Shown piece by piece: positions 1-12,700 of a DNA stretch of 64,000 nt. Both the position numbers and the translations under genes were made by a program. This DNA is from Candidatus Omnitrophota bacterium (lineage in GTDB: Bacteria; Omnitrophota; Gorgyraeia; Gygaellales; JAQTUX01). The number at the start of each line of letters is the position of its first letter. The stretch's first letter is position 1. The stretch covers positions 411,695 through 475,694 of the forward strand of contig JAQTUX010000002.1 of assembly GCA_028707125.1 (NCBI GenBank). Reading direction: 5' to 3'. A model generated the notes under the pieces. The model was given only the letters and a program-made list of their open reading frames with translations, did not search any database and was not told the DNA's origin.

Positions 1-700
1 TAATTCTTGCGCACCTGCTTTGGGTCGGGGTCGGCCTCGATGGAGAGGCCGGGCGCGTTGGCCTCCACCATCCTGCGCACCTCTTCCAGTACGCGCCTGC
101 CTTCATCACGGATGGGGGAGGAGGAATTATTAATCAACGCCTTTACGCTCTCGGCCGTGCGCTCCGACGCAGCCATAGAAACGACTATCTTCTCGCCCTT
201 GCGATACGCTACGGGAGTAAACGGAAGCATTTTTCCGGCTGCGTCACTCATATAAGCAAAACGGCCATCGGCTAATATAACTGGTGACTCTGTATTAAGA
301 TTACGGCAGGTCTGTTTAAACTGATACAGGATATCAAAATAATCCTTATGGCGATGTATTGGGCCTTCGTTATTCTCATATATGATTTGAACGGTAGAAA
401 CATTATCGGCGCGGCCGAATTCATCCCACGCGCGGCAGATAAAATACAACAAATATAATGCCTCCGGATAAAGCCTCGATGTAGGATCAATATGCTGACT
501 GTAATAGGAAATCGGCGGCTTATCAGCCCTTGCGAATATCTCTCTGTCACTAACCGTAGGCGCCCAGAATAAGTTATTCGCTACCCAGAAGAGACAGACG
601 ATATTACCAATATACGGCTTAATGCCGGCACTATAATTCCAGAGCTGCCGTAGAGAATTATCTGAAGCAATAAGTTCATTGAATTTATCAAGATAGAAAT
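1..700 (-). other. C-terminal visible part of the giant protein, family unknown
   Basis: Approximately residues 19939-20171, continuing beyond the window. It is soluble alpha/beta with Trp, Tyr and Asn (LWNYSAGIKPYIGNIVCLFW, then DFDILYQFKQT-like helices). A Ser linker (INNSSSPIRDEG) near position 130 is followed by a helix (RRVLEEVRRMVEA), which looks like the start of a further domain. Confidence 0.4.
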
Positions 701-3700
701 CCTTGCTGCGCTCTTCCAGCATATTGTCAAACCGCGCGATAATGCGATAAACTGTATCAAAGAGGTATTCCTGAGAAGTGTAATAACCCTTGATCCTGGC
801 ACTAAAGTCATCCCAGCTGGAGCTCAACCTATAGAACAACATCCACTGTTCGATCTGGGTCTTCTTAAATGTCGCGTCCAGCACATCTAACCCGCCCAGG
901 TCAGCGGCGTCAAACATGCAGATTGCGCCGATCTGGCGCGTCAAGAGCTCAAACCGCTCAGGTATAATATTAGTGAATACACCCTGCCCCTGCGCGTCAG
1001 TCCTGCCGGTCAAGAATGCGCGGGTCCACGCGTCCTCAAAAATGCTCAACACGCTGGTGAAGCTTAAGTCGCCCACGAATAGAACGCCCATAAAGATATG
1101 ATTCCTGATCCGTAATATAATGGATTCAACCTGCTCGCGCCTGAACTCAAGATCATCCAACAGTCCATCCTTCTCAAGATAATCTGCCGCAAGCTGCCCG
1201 TGGAAAGCCGTATCTATCAAATTAGCTATATCGTGCAACAGGACGACCGCTATCCAACAGCCATAGTCTGCCTCTTCAATCATAGTTGCGATATACTTAA
1301 GCAGCGCGGCGGCGGTTTTGGGGTCGCGTGACGAAGCAAGTTTGCCTAAGTTCTTCTGTCCCAGACGGCTTAGCTCAACTCCTATGCCCTTGCCATAAAG
1401 TTCCTTTAATTTTATGGCCTGCAGTATGCCGCAGAGCACGCCTATCATGTGCCGGGCAAGGCGTTCAATCGCCTCGTCTTTCGGCATCGGCATTGAAGGC
1501 GCCTCAACACGGATAACCGCGCGCAACAATTCTTTCTCGTTCTCAAGAAGCTCAGCAGGCAGCTTAGCCCAGATGTCGTCTACCGAAAGGTCCGCCGCTT
1601 GTAAAATACGCGCGCGCATATCCGGCGCAAGCAACCGATGAAGGATATCTTTTAAGGTATTATCGGCGTCCTGTTCCATCAGGCTGCTTATCGAGGAACT
1701 CCCTGCAGCGGCATCAACCACAATACTGATACCCTCAGCAGGGGTCATTTGAATATACCCGCGCCCTCGCACTCTCTTCCCCTCTCTATCCAGAAGATAG
1801 ATCGTATCTCCGTCACGCTCATAGCTTTCAGCCTTATCAAAAACAAGATTCAGGAAATATACATGCCGGGCATACTCCTCATCATCGGTTATTTTCTCTA
1901 TAAGCTGGCCATCCGCCTTCCGGAAGTCAACCAGGCCCAGGCCTCCGGAAATCTTTAAAGCCACGGCGATAAATACAAGCATCTTAATCGCATTCGGGTT
2001 AAGGCGGTGCGCCTGCCGGACATCCCTGCAGTTATCCGCTGAAGCCCTAAAGGAATCCCATTCTCCTGTTGCGCTGCTCCAGGCAAATTTGGCAAAGGTG
2101 ACATCAAAGTACTCCAACCGCACGCCGATAAACGCCGCGAAATCGGAAAGGTCGCGGCCAGCCAATCCGAATCCGCCTTGCTGCAGCCCGCTCATCGCTT
2201 CGTTCCATTTCTGGCGATAATCAATGGGGCTATCCACATTCCGATCGCGCATTGCCGCCATGCGCAGGAACCTGCCTACCACATCTTTGCCGCTTATCCG
2301 CGCAAGATATGTTGCAATCTCATTCGGGCTGTCCAGCCTGACTTCCTTCAATAAGGCGCAAGCATTTTCCATAAAGGCAACCTTGCATTGGGGAAAAACC
2401 AGGCCGAAATGCTGGATCACCGCGCTCGTATCAAAATAAGTAAACCAGCCAATCTTTTTCGTAACTTCATATAGCATTCCTGCGCTCGTTTTCCCAGCGA
2501 CCAAAGCAATGAGCCGATGAACACGCGCGTCACCAAAAAACTCCTCCCAAAGCACATAATCAGCCTCGCCGGAGAATGGTTTATGCAAATAAATATGGTA
2601 GCGAATGATCAGTTCAATCTCCAAGCGCTGCGCCTCAGTAATAAGACCACGCGCCACCAAGCAGGTCAATAAGCCGTACATACGGATGATATCGTCGCTT
2701 TCCCGTTCGTGATCGGGATATTGTCTTATCTTACCGATATCATGGAGCGCCATTACAAGAATCCATACCTTATAATCACTGATGTACTTATTATCCTCTG
2801 TCTTAAGCCACCATTCGAATAGCTCTCCCGTATGCTGCACGGTCTTTTCTATCCGCTCTTCTGCCTGAACATCCTTTAGTCGGACGGACTCCCTCACGTA
2901 CACCATCCGGAAGATATCAGCGAGCCTCAATACGTTCAACAATTCGTCTTTTGAAACTGCGGATTTATCGGGTCCCAACAGTGAAATAGTCCGGGTAAAC
3001 GCGCTGGCGAGCATATCCCCTATGGAAACATTGTCTATCGCGCTGCTCGCCCCCATCACACCACGGCGAGGCGCTGACTGCTGCCGGTCCCAATCGGCAT
3101 CCGGAACGGACGACCCGGAACTCGCAGGGCTACTTACCCCATCTCCATCTTTCGGATGAAAACGCAATATCCCGATATCCGTCTCTCCGGCAAGCAACTG
3201 ATGCTCAAAAACATGATTGGACCGTCCGTATCTGCCGATAACGCGGTTTATCGAAGAATACCTTATAAGCCCATCGCTTATCGCCAGTGAATTTTCCGCC
3301 GCGCTGCTGGAAACCGTTACCTTGCCTGATACCAGCTCAGCCACATTGGCGCCTCTGAGATAACGGTTAGCTGCGGCCAGCGGCCACTTGACCTTCATCA
3401 GGAACAGGCACGGCTTCTGAGGATTGGCGTGGCGTACCGTAAAGTAATTTCCCTGGCCTTTGAAGATAATTAAATCTGCCTGACTCCAGGCAGCGAGGAA
3501 TTCCGGAGACAGGCGCCTCAAGTTAGTTCCCAATACCCATGAACCCGAACCGATGATGCTTAAGCGCTGGCGAAGCCCCTCAAGCAGCGGCCTGATATCA
3601 TCGTGATCAATGATCGCTTCTAAATCTTGCCGTGTGGCGTCGTTTCCCGCGGGATAGGTCTTACCAACCAGAACGACCTGATGGCCCTGCCTTAAAAATT

Positions 3701-6700
3701 CAGGGATCAACGCGGCAATCTCCAGGACATCTTCACCTGCATTATCAGTTACATAAACAATCCTGCGTCCTGGTGCGCGGAGAATTTCTTCCACCCGTCC
3801 AATATCATTTCTTAACCAGAAATCATCACGCCTGAATTCACGCTTGAGCGCATCGGTAAGTGAAAAATCTGATCGCCTTAATTCCTCTCCCATAACCGGA
3901 TCGGCAAAATCAAGGATATTACCGATGGCTGAAATACGCAGAGCCGCTTCCAAAGTATCGGTAGCGCCATCTATCAGTTCGCGCGCCTGAGTGATTAATC
4001 CATAAGCTCCTGTTCGCGCCTCATTCTTCAATTTTGCCTCATAATCGTTCAAAGACGCCATAAGAATAAGGGTCAGATTGACTTCCATCACTTCATACAG
4101 CGACATGCTATCTGTCGCGGGTAGATTCATAAACCGTGTCATTACCGCCTTAAACCTGCGATATACATTCTCGTCCGCAACTGCCTTTCTCAACAGCACG
4201 CCATCGTCACGCGTCCTTCTTAAACGGAAATTAGTATATGGGTCATCTCCTGCGCTTTCGCTCATAAGCAGGCCGCCCATACGATAAGGACGATCGGGTA
4301 TGGCGACAGCCACCGGCACAACAAACGCGCTGCTGTCAAGCAGACGCATGACTTCTGACACAAACACAGGCTCTGAAATAGCGCCGTTTAGTAAAGCTGC
4401 ACGTAAAGCAAACCACTCAGACGACAAGCCGTGGACTGATGCCTCAACCGCGCTGGAAGACGCCGGATGCCAATGCCAATCTGAGAGACCGCCCAGCGCT
4501 TCCTCAAACGCCAAGGCGAGGATCTTTCTGTCTGATTCATCCAGGTCGAGCGTGGCTCTGCCGCGCACCGCGTTCCTGCCGAAAACGCCCATATGTTCAA
4601 AAAGGACCCTCCTGTCTCCATTATCATTATCCAATAAATAAATGGTCATTACGCTGCCGGCAAGCTCTCTCAAGGCAATGAGCATCTGAAACCAACCGCC
4701 ATCGTAGACCCGGGCTGTTGCCAGAACAGGTATATTATGACGGTAGAAATCCGCGAAGTCCGCGGCGCCTTTTTCAGATATCTGCTCAATATCTCTTCCT
4801 TCGTACATCCGTATCCTGGCCGGCCAGCCGGTCATCTCGCCGCAACGGAAATCATCATTTTCAATCTCTGGTTCCTCGATCTTTACGCGCTCGGCATCAA
4901 TGGCTTCCCAGATACTGCTGGTCTGAGAGGCGGAATGGATATGGAAATGCTGCGCCTGGCTGGCATTTAAAAATGCGGCGTTCATTATAGTTTCATAACC
5001 TGTGCCTCTGGCAGCGGTAAAGAGTAAAATATCCAACAGGCGCACCGGTTCATTAATGACCAGCGAGATCCATTGTTTGCTGGTAAGCATAACCTGCCTT
5101 TGCGCATATTCTCCTATTACCGTGGAAAGAAAATATTCATTCCGGCCGCGCCCTACTGCTTCATCAAATACCTGCCAGGGGTTCTTTTTATCAAAATTAC
5201 AGAGCGGACATTCATAAAGAGGGTGCGGCATATCCACCCGCGGATTTTCCGGCAGGACCAGACGGGAAGGTTTACGGTCAGGCACAAAACAAAGCCGCAT
5301 AGCGTTACCGTTCCTAAGCGGCAACTCTATCTCGGTACTCGGGTCGTAGGGAATAATCTTCCTGCCGCCTGGACCCTCTTGAGGAATGGCCCTATTGTAT
5401 CCATCCAGAATACGTTCAGCGGCAAAACCTATATTTCTATGCGCCTCTCCGATATCCAGCGGTTCAGAATCAAGCGGGCTGCTTGAGGAAGCAAGCGGCC
5501 ACCACCAATCCTCATTCCCAACATACCACCTTATGACCCGGTCAATCTCCTCATTGAAATCAACGATCGGCTCATAACCGAGTTCGCGCTTGATCTTACC
5601 GGCATTCACCGCGTAGCGAAAATCATGGCCCGGCCTGTCCCCAACATGTTTGATCCTGGCATCCTTATTCCCCGCAACCCTCAGTATCTTCTTAGCCATC
5701 CAGATAAGCGTGCGCTCGTTGCCTCCCGCGATATTGTAAATCTCACCCTGTATTCCGTTATGCAGGAGCAGGTCAAAGGCGCGCGCGGTATCCCACACAG
5801 AAAGCCAGTCCCTCTGATTATCGCCTTCTCCATATACCGTGATCTCCCCTCCGCGCGCTGCCCTGATACTGAAGAACGGCAGCATCTTCTCATAAAACTG
5901 ATAAGGGCCGTAGTTATTCGTCGCGCGCACACTTATCGCGCCAAGCCCGTATGTCCTGTTGAACGAAAGAACCATTCCTTCGGCCCCCATCTTGCTCGCT
6001 GAATAGGGGTTGCTTGGGCGAAGCGGATCCGTCTCTTTGAACTTACCGCGCTCGCCCCTCTTCTTGTCGCCGTACACTTCGTCGGTGCACATATTGATAA
6101 ACCTGATGCGCGGATATTGCGCTTTAGCCCTGACAGCGTTCTGATGTCTGACTGCGTCAAGAAGCACTGTTGTCCCTGCCACATTGGATTCAACAAACGG
6201 CAACGCGCCCCAGATCGACCTATCCACATGGCTTTCCGCGGCCAGATGTATCACCGCGTCAACCTCGCCTATAACGCCGTCAAGCAATCCCCTATCTTGT
6301 ATATCTCCCTTAATAAACCGATACCCCTGCCAATCCCTGAATTCTTCAACATTAGACATTAACCCGCCTGTTGAGAGCCGATCAACCACAACCACCCGAT
6401 AATCAGTATGTTTGTGCCTGAGATACCGCACAAGATTTGACCCTATAAATCCCGCTCCGCCGGTGACCAGGATAACCGGTTTTCCGCCATCGCGGCTAAC
6501 CAAAGGATTAAGCTTAAGCTGCTCGCTCAACACATTCTCAGGGATGGGGACGGTGCCGACTGCGAGAATATGGGAGGCAGGGCTGGAGGAAGAAGGATTA
6601 AGCGCAACCTTAAACATATAAGCGATACCCCTGATATTCTCTTTAGTTCCGTGTTCAAATGCTGTTTCTTTGTCGTAAACGAAAGACGTTCCTTCTCTGG

Positions 6701-9700
6701 ATGAATAATAAATGTAAGGATCCAGTGGGATATAACCGGCCCTATTTGCCAATATTGGCCTGGCAGTTAAGCGGCGAACAAAGTTATAGGTCTCCTGCGT
6801 AACAAGGTTGGGATGGGGCAAGGGAATAAAGAAATCGGCATCATCGACATCTCGAGTCCAATCGCCATCCGCGAGAGAGCCAAAAACCCAGACAAAGGTA
6901 ATAGCCTCATCGTTCACCGCCTCATTGAACTGCCTCATTATCGTTCGTATCCGCTCCACAACATCCTCAACCCAAGGCTCCTGCGGAATGACAATTTCAT
7001 AAGGATAGCTGTTGGCATCTAGATTTACGACTATGCGTTCGCGCAGCTCAATTGAGCCATCAGGCAGATACGCTATGTTCACTAATTTATCCGCGCCTAT
7101 AAGCAGGCGATAATGATGCGTCCCGCGCTTCCCTGTCTTTAAATCTTCGTTTCTGCCGCGGAAATGCCGATCGAATACGGTACATTTGAAATCACCGCCA
7201 ATAACAAATTGCTTCAATTGTGCTGCTATGTCATCTATGTCAAGCTTCTGTCTTTCTAAAGAATCTATCTTGTGCGCGATTAGCCCGATTTCTCCATAAA
7301 TCACATCCAGCGCCTCCTCCTTGAAAACCCCTTCCAGCTCCTCACGGTTAAACATAATGCGTATCTCGCGCATTACCGCGACAATAGAGTCAGAACCATG
7401 CACCTTATTACGGATAATATACCCCTGCTTTTCTATGCCTTCTGCGTTAACATAGGTAAACCCTTCCTTCTCCGCGCCGAACTTCCGGCGCAGCGTGCCT
7501 TCTTCGCTGCCGTCGGTCTTACCGAGGATATTACGGTAACTATCTACGCTTTTCTGTCCCGGCATACGCACGATAAGCAGCGTTACCGCGCCCCGGCCCA
7601 TATAATTGATAAACGGCCTGAAGAACGGCCTGTCTTTATGCTCGGCATAAAAGTTTTCAAACACGGGGGTATCTATATGCTCTATTCTTTCCTCAACCAG
7701 TATCTGGACGGCGCGCTCCTGTAAGTACTCTTTTATCTGCGCCTCAGACGCCTGGCCGTCCGGCTTGATCATACTGAATGTAACGCGGCCGGATAGAACA
7801 TCTTCCAGGGTAACGCTGGATGAAGAAAACACAGGGGCCGCCTGAAGCGCCGATTCTAATTCCTCATCCACATGCCTGTTCACTACGGTATGGTAGGCAT
7901 TTGCCTGATACTCGCGGTAGCCGGCCACATGCGCGATAGCGTGCGCTATGACGGTATTCAAGGCAGACGGCCAGCCCTCAGAAGTATCGCCCTGGTCGCG
8001 TAGCCGGTTAAATAAAGGCAGGGACAGATATAGGGTTGCCTGCCCTTCGGTTTTACCAACAGTTACTTTCTTATCGGCTGATTCCCTAACCAGAACCGCT
8101 GCCGTATCACCGGCAACATTGAATAAATAATAAGGATAGTCGAGTATGCGGATTGAAACAATGCCGCAGGCATTGCCGATCCTGTCTTGTGCGGCGCGGT
8201 AGCCGTCACCGGCGTCAAATCCGTTCTCGGTCATAAGCGCCACGGCTGCCCTGCCGCGGCTCGGGTCAGCGTAAATAGTGGAATATCCAAAAACTCCGGA
8301 GAATTCTCTAATATCGTTTATTGATTTTCCAAGATAGGCAGAATAGGCATCCGTTACGTCCACATGGGCTTCAATAATCCGCTTGGCTGCAGCTTCTACG
8401 CTCTGCGGCAACTCATCTTCATGCAACCATGGGAAATAATACGAGGCGTAGTATGTTAGAGGAGAAGAAACGGCGGGCTGATTTATATCCGGCCCGGCGC
8501 GCACCAGGCCGCTTCTTGCCATCCACTCCAATTGTGCCGCAGGGACATATGCGCTGTTGGCCATTAACGGCGAAATTGATGGTTGTAAAGGCGATCTGAC
8601 TGTATCTACCGGCAATGTTAAGTCCGGAGCCGCCGATGAAGACGACGCAGACACTACCGCCGCTGCCGGCGCAGGCAACACGGCCTTCGCGCCATACGGC
8701 CCCCTCTTGTTCAAATCAAAAATTTGCTTGATCAAGGCTACCGGCGAAAGAATGAGCCCGACTATACCTACGATCGACAATATAATGATTCCGTGAACCG
8801 CAAGACGCAACCTTCCCAAGCGCGCTGCATCCGTGCTTCCCTGCTTTAGCGCCTGCATCCAATTGACAGCATCTTTGACATATAGTCTAGCCCAACTCTC
8901 TAACCCGACGTCAAGCGGCGTGGCACCGTTATTAAAGAATATGGGCGCCAGGTATCCCGACAGGAAGAATGTGAATACCACCAATGATAGAAGCAGAGAG
9001 GGATTCCTGAATAACCAGATGCCCAACCCTGACAACACTATGCCAAAAAGCGAAGTGGTCAGCTGTTTCATTCCTTCTTCATATTGATTGTATAAGGGCT
9101 CTTTCTCCTTTGGCCTCTCTCCGGAAATATGGGCGTTGAACAAAGGACGATGATGCAGCTCAGGGCTTCTTCCGCTGCCAAAATATTGCGCCCTGCCGCT
9201 CTGGGCAAGTTCAGTGCCGATAGCATGAATGAATACGACCGCCTGGAAGAAAGGAGTAGAGCGCGCAACATAATCAAGCCAGTTTGTAAGCCCCGGGGAA
9301 GATATTATTATTAGCGCTATTATGGTAAATAGCCAGCTGAAGCCAAACAACCAGACCTTGGCAAACAGGATACCGGCCACGGCAGCTACGACCCACTTGG
9401 ACCTCTTCTCAATATTGCCCCAGAAGCCATGGTCAAACAGCATACGAGCCAGGCCGGTGAACACGCCGGCAACGGCATATATTACACCTATGATTGCCAG
9501 AGAAATATCCAAACCGGGGAAGGCGGCAAAGGCGCTTAAGCCCCCGAACACCAGCCAGAGCGCATACTGAAGATTTCCCCTTATGACCCAGGGCTCTTTT
9601 AAGAAGAAACCGGAACCGCCGTAGAAATGAGTAAGCATACCCAGGAAACGGTCAAACGCGTTCCCATACATAGGGTCATCCCGCATCCTCTTTAAGTCGC

Positions 9701-12700
9701 GGGTCTGCTTCTGCTCTGTGGCGCCCGCGCCGAATTTCGTGTTCTTACTGGATACGCCCCCCAAACTTACCTCGCGTGCCTTGCTGAGCTTTGCCTTTCT
9801 ATAGACCTTGATTGTCATACCTAATAACTTCAACAGGAAACCGCTGAATATATCTTCGTTAACCACATGGCTCTTGCTAAGCCGGCCCAATGCCTTAAGG
9901 TATTTCACCCTCCAGATACCGCCATGGCCGTATTCATATCTGTTCTTGCCGCACTTGTCTAATGCCGGCTGCACTATAATGTTAAATGTTCTGTCGGCGT
10001 GCGCGTCAAACGCACCGGGAGAAGAATAATCCTCGGTAAATATATCTTCCATAAGGCCCACATAGGCAACATTGTCGTTTTCAAACTCATTAAGGGCGGT
10101 TAAGATAAACCAGGTGTCCTCGCTGTATAAATCCATATTCTCATCAACACCAAGAGAATAATCCACGCGCAATAATTGCAGGAGCCGGTTCTGATTTTCC
10201 GGCTTTCCCTGCATAAAGATAGGATTGCCGGCGGCATAAATCCTCTCCTTTGTCACTACGATAGGATTGCCGTCCTTATCAAAGCCCCTTGTCAGAATAT
10301 TCCATTGCCCCTCCCTATCCGCATAAAGATAAGCCATTTCCATATTGGGGAACAGGCGCGCTAATTGAATATAATTCTGTAATACGCCGGAACAATCTCC
10401 GGCGTTCCCGCTTTTACCGCTATCCCAGATCCCGCTGAAGACCTGATATCCCAATAACGGCTGGAATCTGTCCTTGACCGTCTGCTCTACCCAGCCATCC
10501 CAGGTCATTCCCTCAGGCGGCTCCTGGTCATGGTAACAGATGCTTGTCAGAACCTTCAAGCTATCTTCAAAATGCATCGCGCCTCTCACGGTCCTGCCGA
10601 TCGGCTGGAAGCGGCAGCCTGCCCACATCTCTGCCTCAAAACGCACCCAGTCATTTTTAATTTCAAGGCGTTCTCCCCTCTTAAGAGCGCGCATCCGCTC
10701 CAGGTCAGGATAGATATCATCGTATTTCACCGTGTTATCAACATTGCCGCGTAGGTTAATCTTCCGCGCAAGCCGGCGGATAAAATTATTCCAGCCCGGA
10801 CGATCATACTCTATCTGAGCGGTCATAAAGGTATTACCGCGGCGGCCTTCCGCATCCGGAGCAACCGATGAGGACATCCCCTTATCAAACCTGTCATTAA
10901 GCCGAATTGCCGGGTCAAACCAGCTCAGCTTAGTCGGCCCTTCCATAATGTAGTTTTCGTTGAAATATTTCGGAATATTAAACCCGAATGATATCCTGTC
11001 AATATAGGGCATACGCTCCCTGTCCATAAGCATATGTTCATACCAGGAATACAGCCGGCGCCTGGCGCGCCTGTCCTTGGGCGGCCTGCTTAAATCAGGC
11101 CGCCTGATAACCTTCTCTGATAAATAACGGCTCTTCTGCGCTGCCGGATCTTTGGGATCGCGTTCTTCAAGAACAAAGAGATACCTGCCTGATTTTCCAC
11201 TGTGAACGAAAGAGGTATCACCATTATTATCTACCACGATCTCAGGAACCCAATCCGGTTTCGCCTCACTATCGTTAAATATATCCTCAGCCCAGGCAGG
11301 CCTCATGACAACCAGATTCCAATATTTTGCAAAGGCAACCTCTGCCTGTTCTATACTCAGGCCACGGGCAATTACCCGGGCAGGAATAAACTTATTAATA
11401 AATTGCTGCAGCAATTCACCACTATCCATATCCTTACTAAGATATTTCCAGCTCCGGATGAGATGACGGCCGTCATAAATGCCTAATGCCAAGCCGATAA
11501 GCGACTGGGCATACTGCATCAAAGAGTAAGTGGCGAGGAAATAGAAGAACGGGAAAGGAAGGAATAAAATGATCTTGGCAAGAATGCCGCCGGCAAAATA
11601 GCCTAATACAAACCAGGTGGCGATAAATCCTGCCAAAACCCCCGCGGGCTTGCCATAATCTAACCAGGAGTTACTATGGCTGTCCATCTTGCTCTGGAGA
11701 TACAGGTAGGCAAATATAACGAAAATAATATTGACTGGATTCCACAGGTAGGCTGTTAATCCCGGGAATATTATCATGTCAAAATAATTCACCGTGCTGG
11801 CGGCGTCAATAAAGTATCCCAGGATAAAGTAATTCCAGACAAAATGCACCGCGGTAATCCCCGTCCAGACAACCCGGTTCAGCCAGGTTTCAAAGGTATG
11901 CGCCGGCCTGTTCCTGCCGCGGGAACTCGGGACCGGCTCACCGAATTCATTTTTCTGACGCACCCACTCCAACACTCGGGTAGCATAGCGCGCTTCACCC
12001 AATGCTATTGTCTCTTTCTTTACATCTTTTCCAGTAGTTTTCTTCGCTGCTATCTCCTGCTCAAGCGCCTCTACCTTTTCTGCGTCGCGCTTTATCTGCC
12101 GCTCCCAGTATTCTTCTGAATACTGCCATCTATTTTCTGTGGCTTTAAGCAATAGGTAGATACCGCCAAAGATAGCCGCGAAAACCATAAACCATCCCAA
12201 GCCCATTTGCAGGCCTATATTAACAGTCAATAATGAAGTATTCCATATATAAACCGGCATTGTATTGATAGCCGACTGCACCCAGCCTCTCCAGTTGAAT
12301 ACGCCGCCTGCCATTTCGTTATAGGTCTTATAAGGGCTAAGCTGCGTAAACGCGGGAGAAGAACCGGTCAGTAAATCCTTACCTCTTTTGATTGTGGTCG
12401 CGGGATCCCAGCTATTGCCGCCGTTCCAATAGGTATCGATATATTCCTTGACATATTTGACCGTCCTAAACACGTCGTCCAGATCATCGTAGCTGACAAA
12501 GCAGATAAGCGGAAGTCCTGCACGTGTGTTTCCCCTAAGGTGAAGCGGGTCTTGATTTCTCAAGAAATGGTCCATCCTTTCTACCTCTGCTTTGATAGCA
12601 GGCCCTATTTGTGCGCATCTACCCTCATGCGCCATGTTCCAGGCAAGGAAGAACAGGAACTGCGTAAATATCGGGGAGTTGCGAGGGTTGCTCGCCATAT

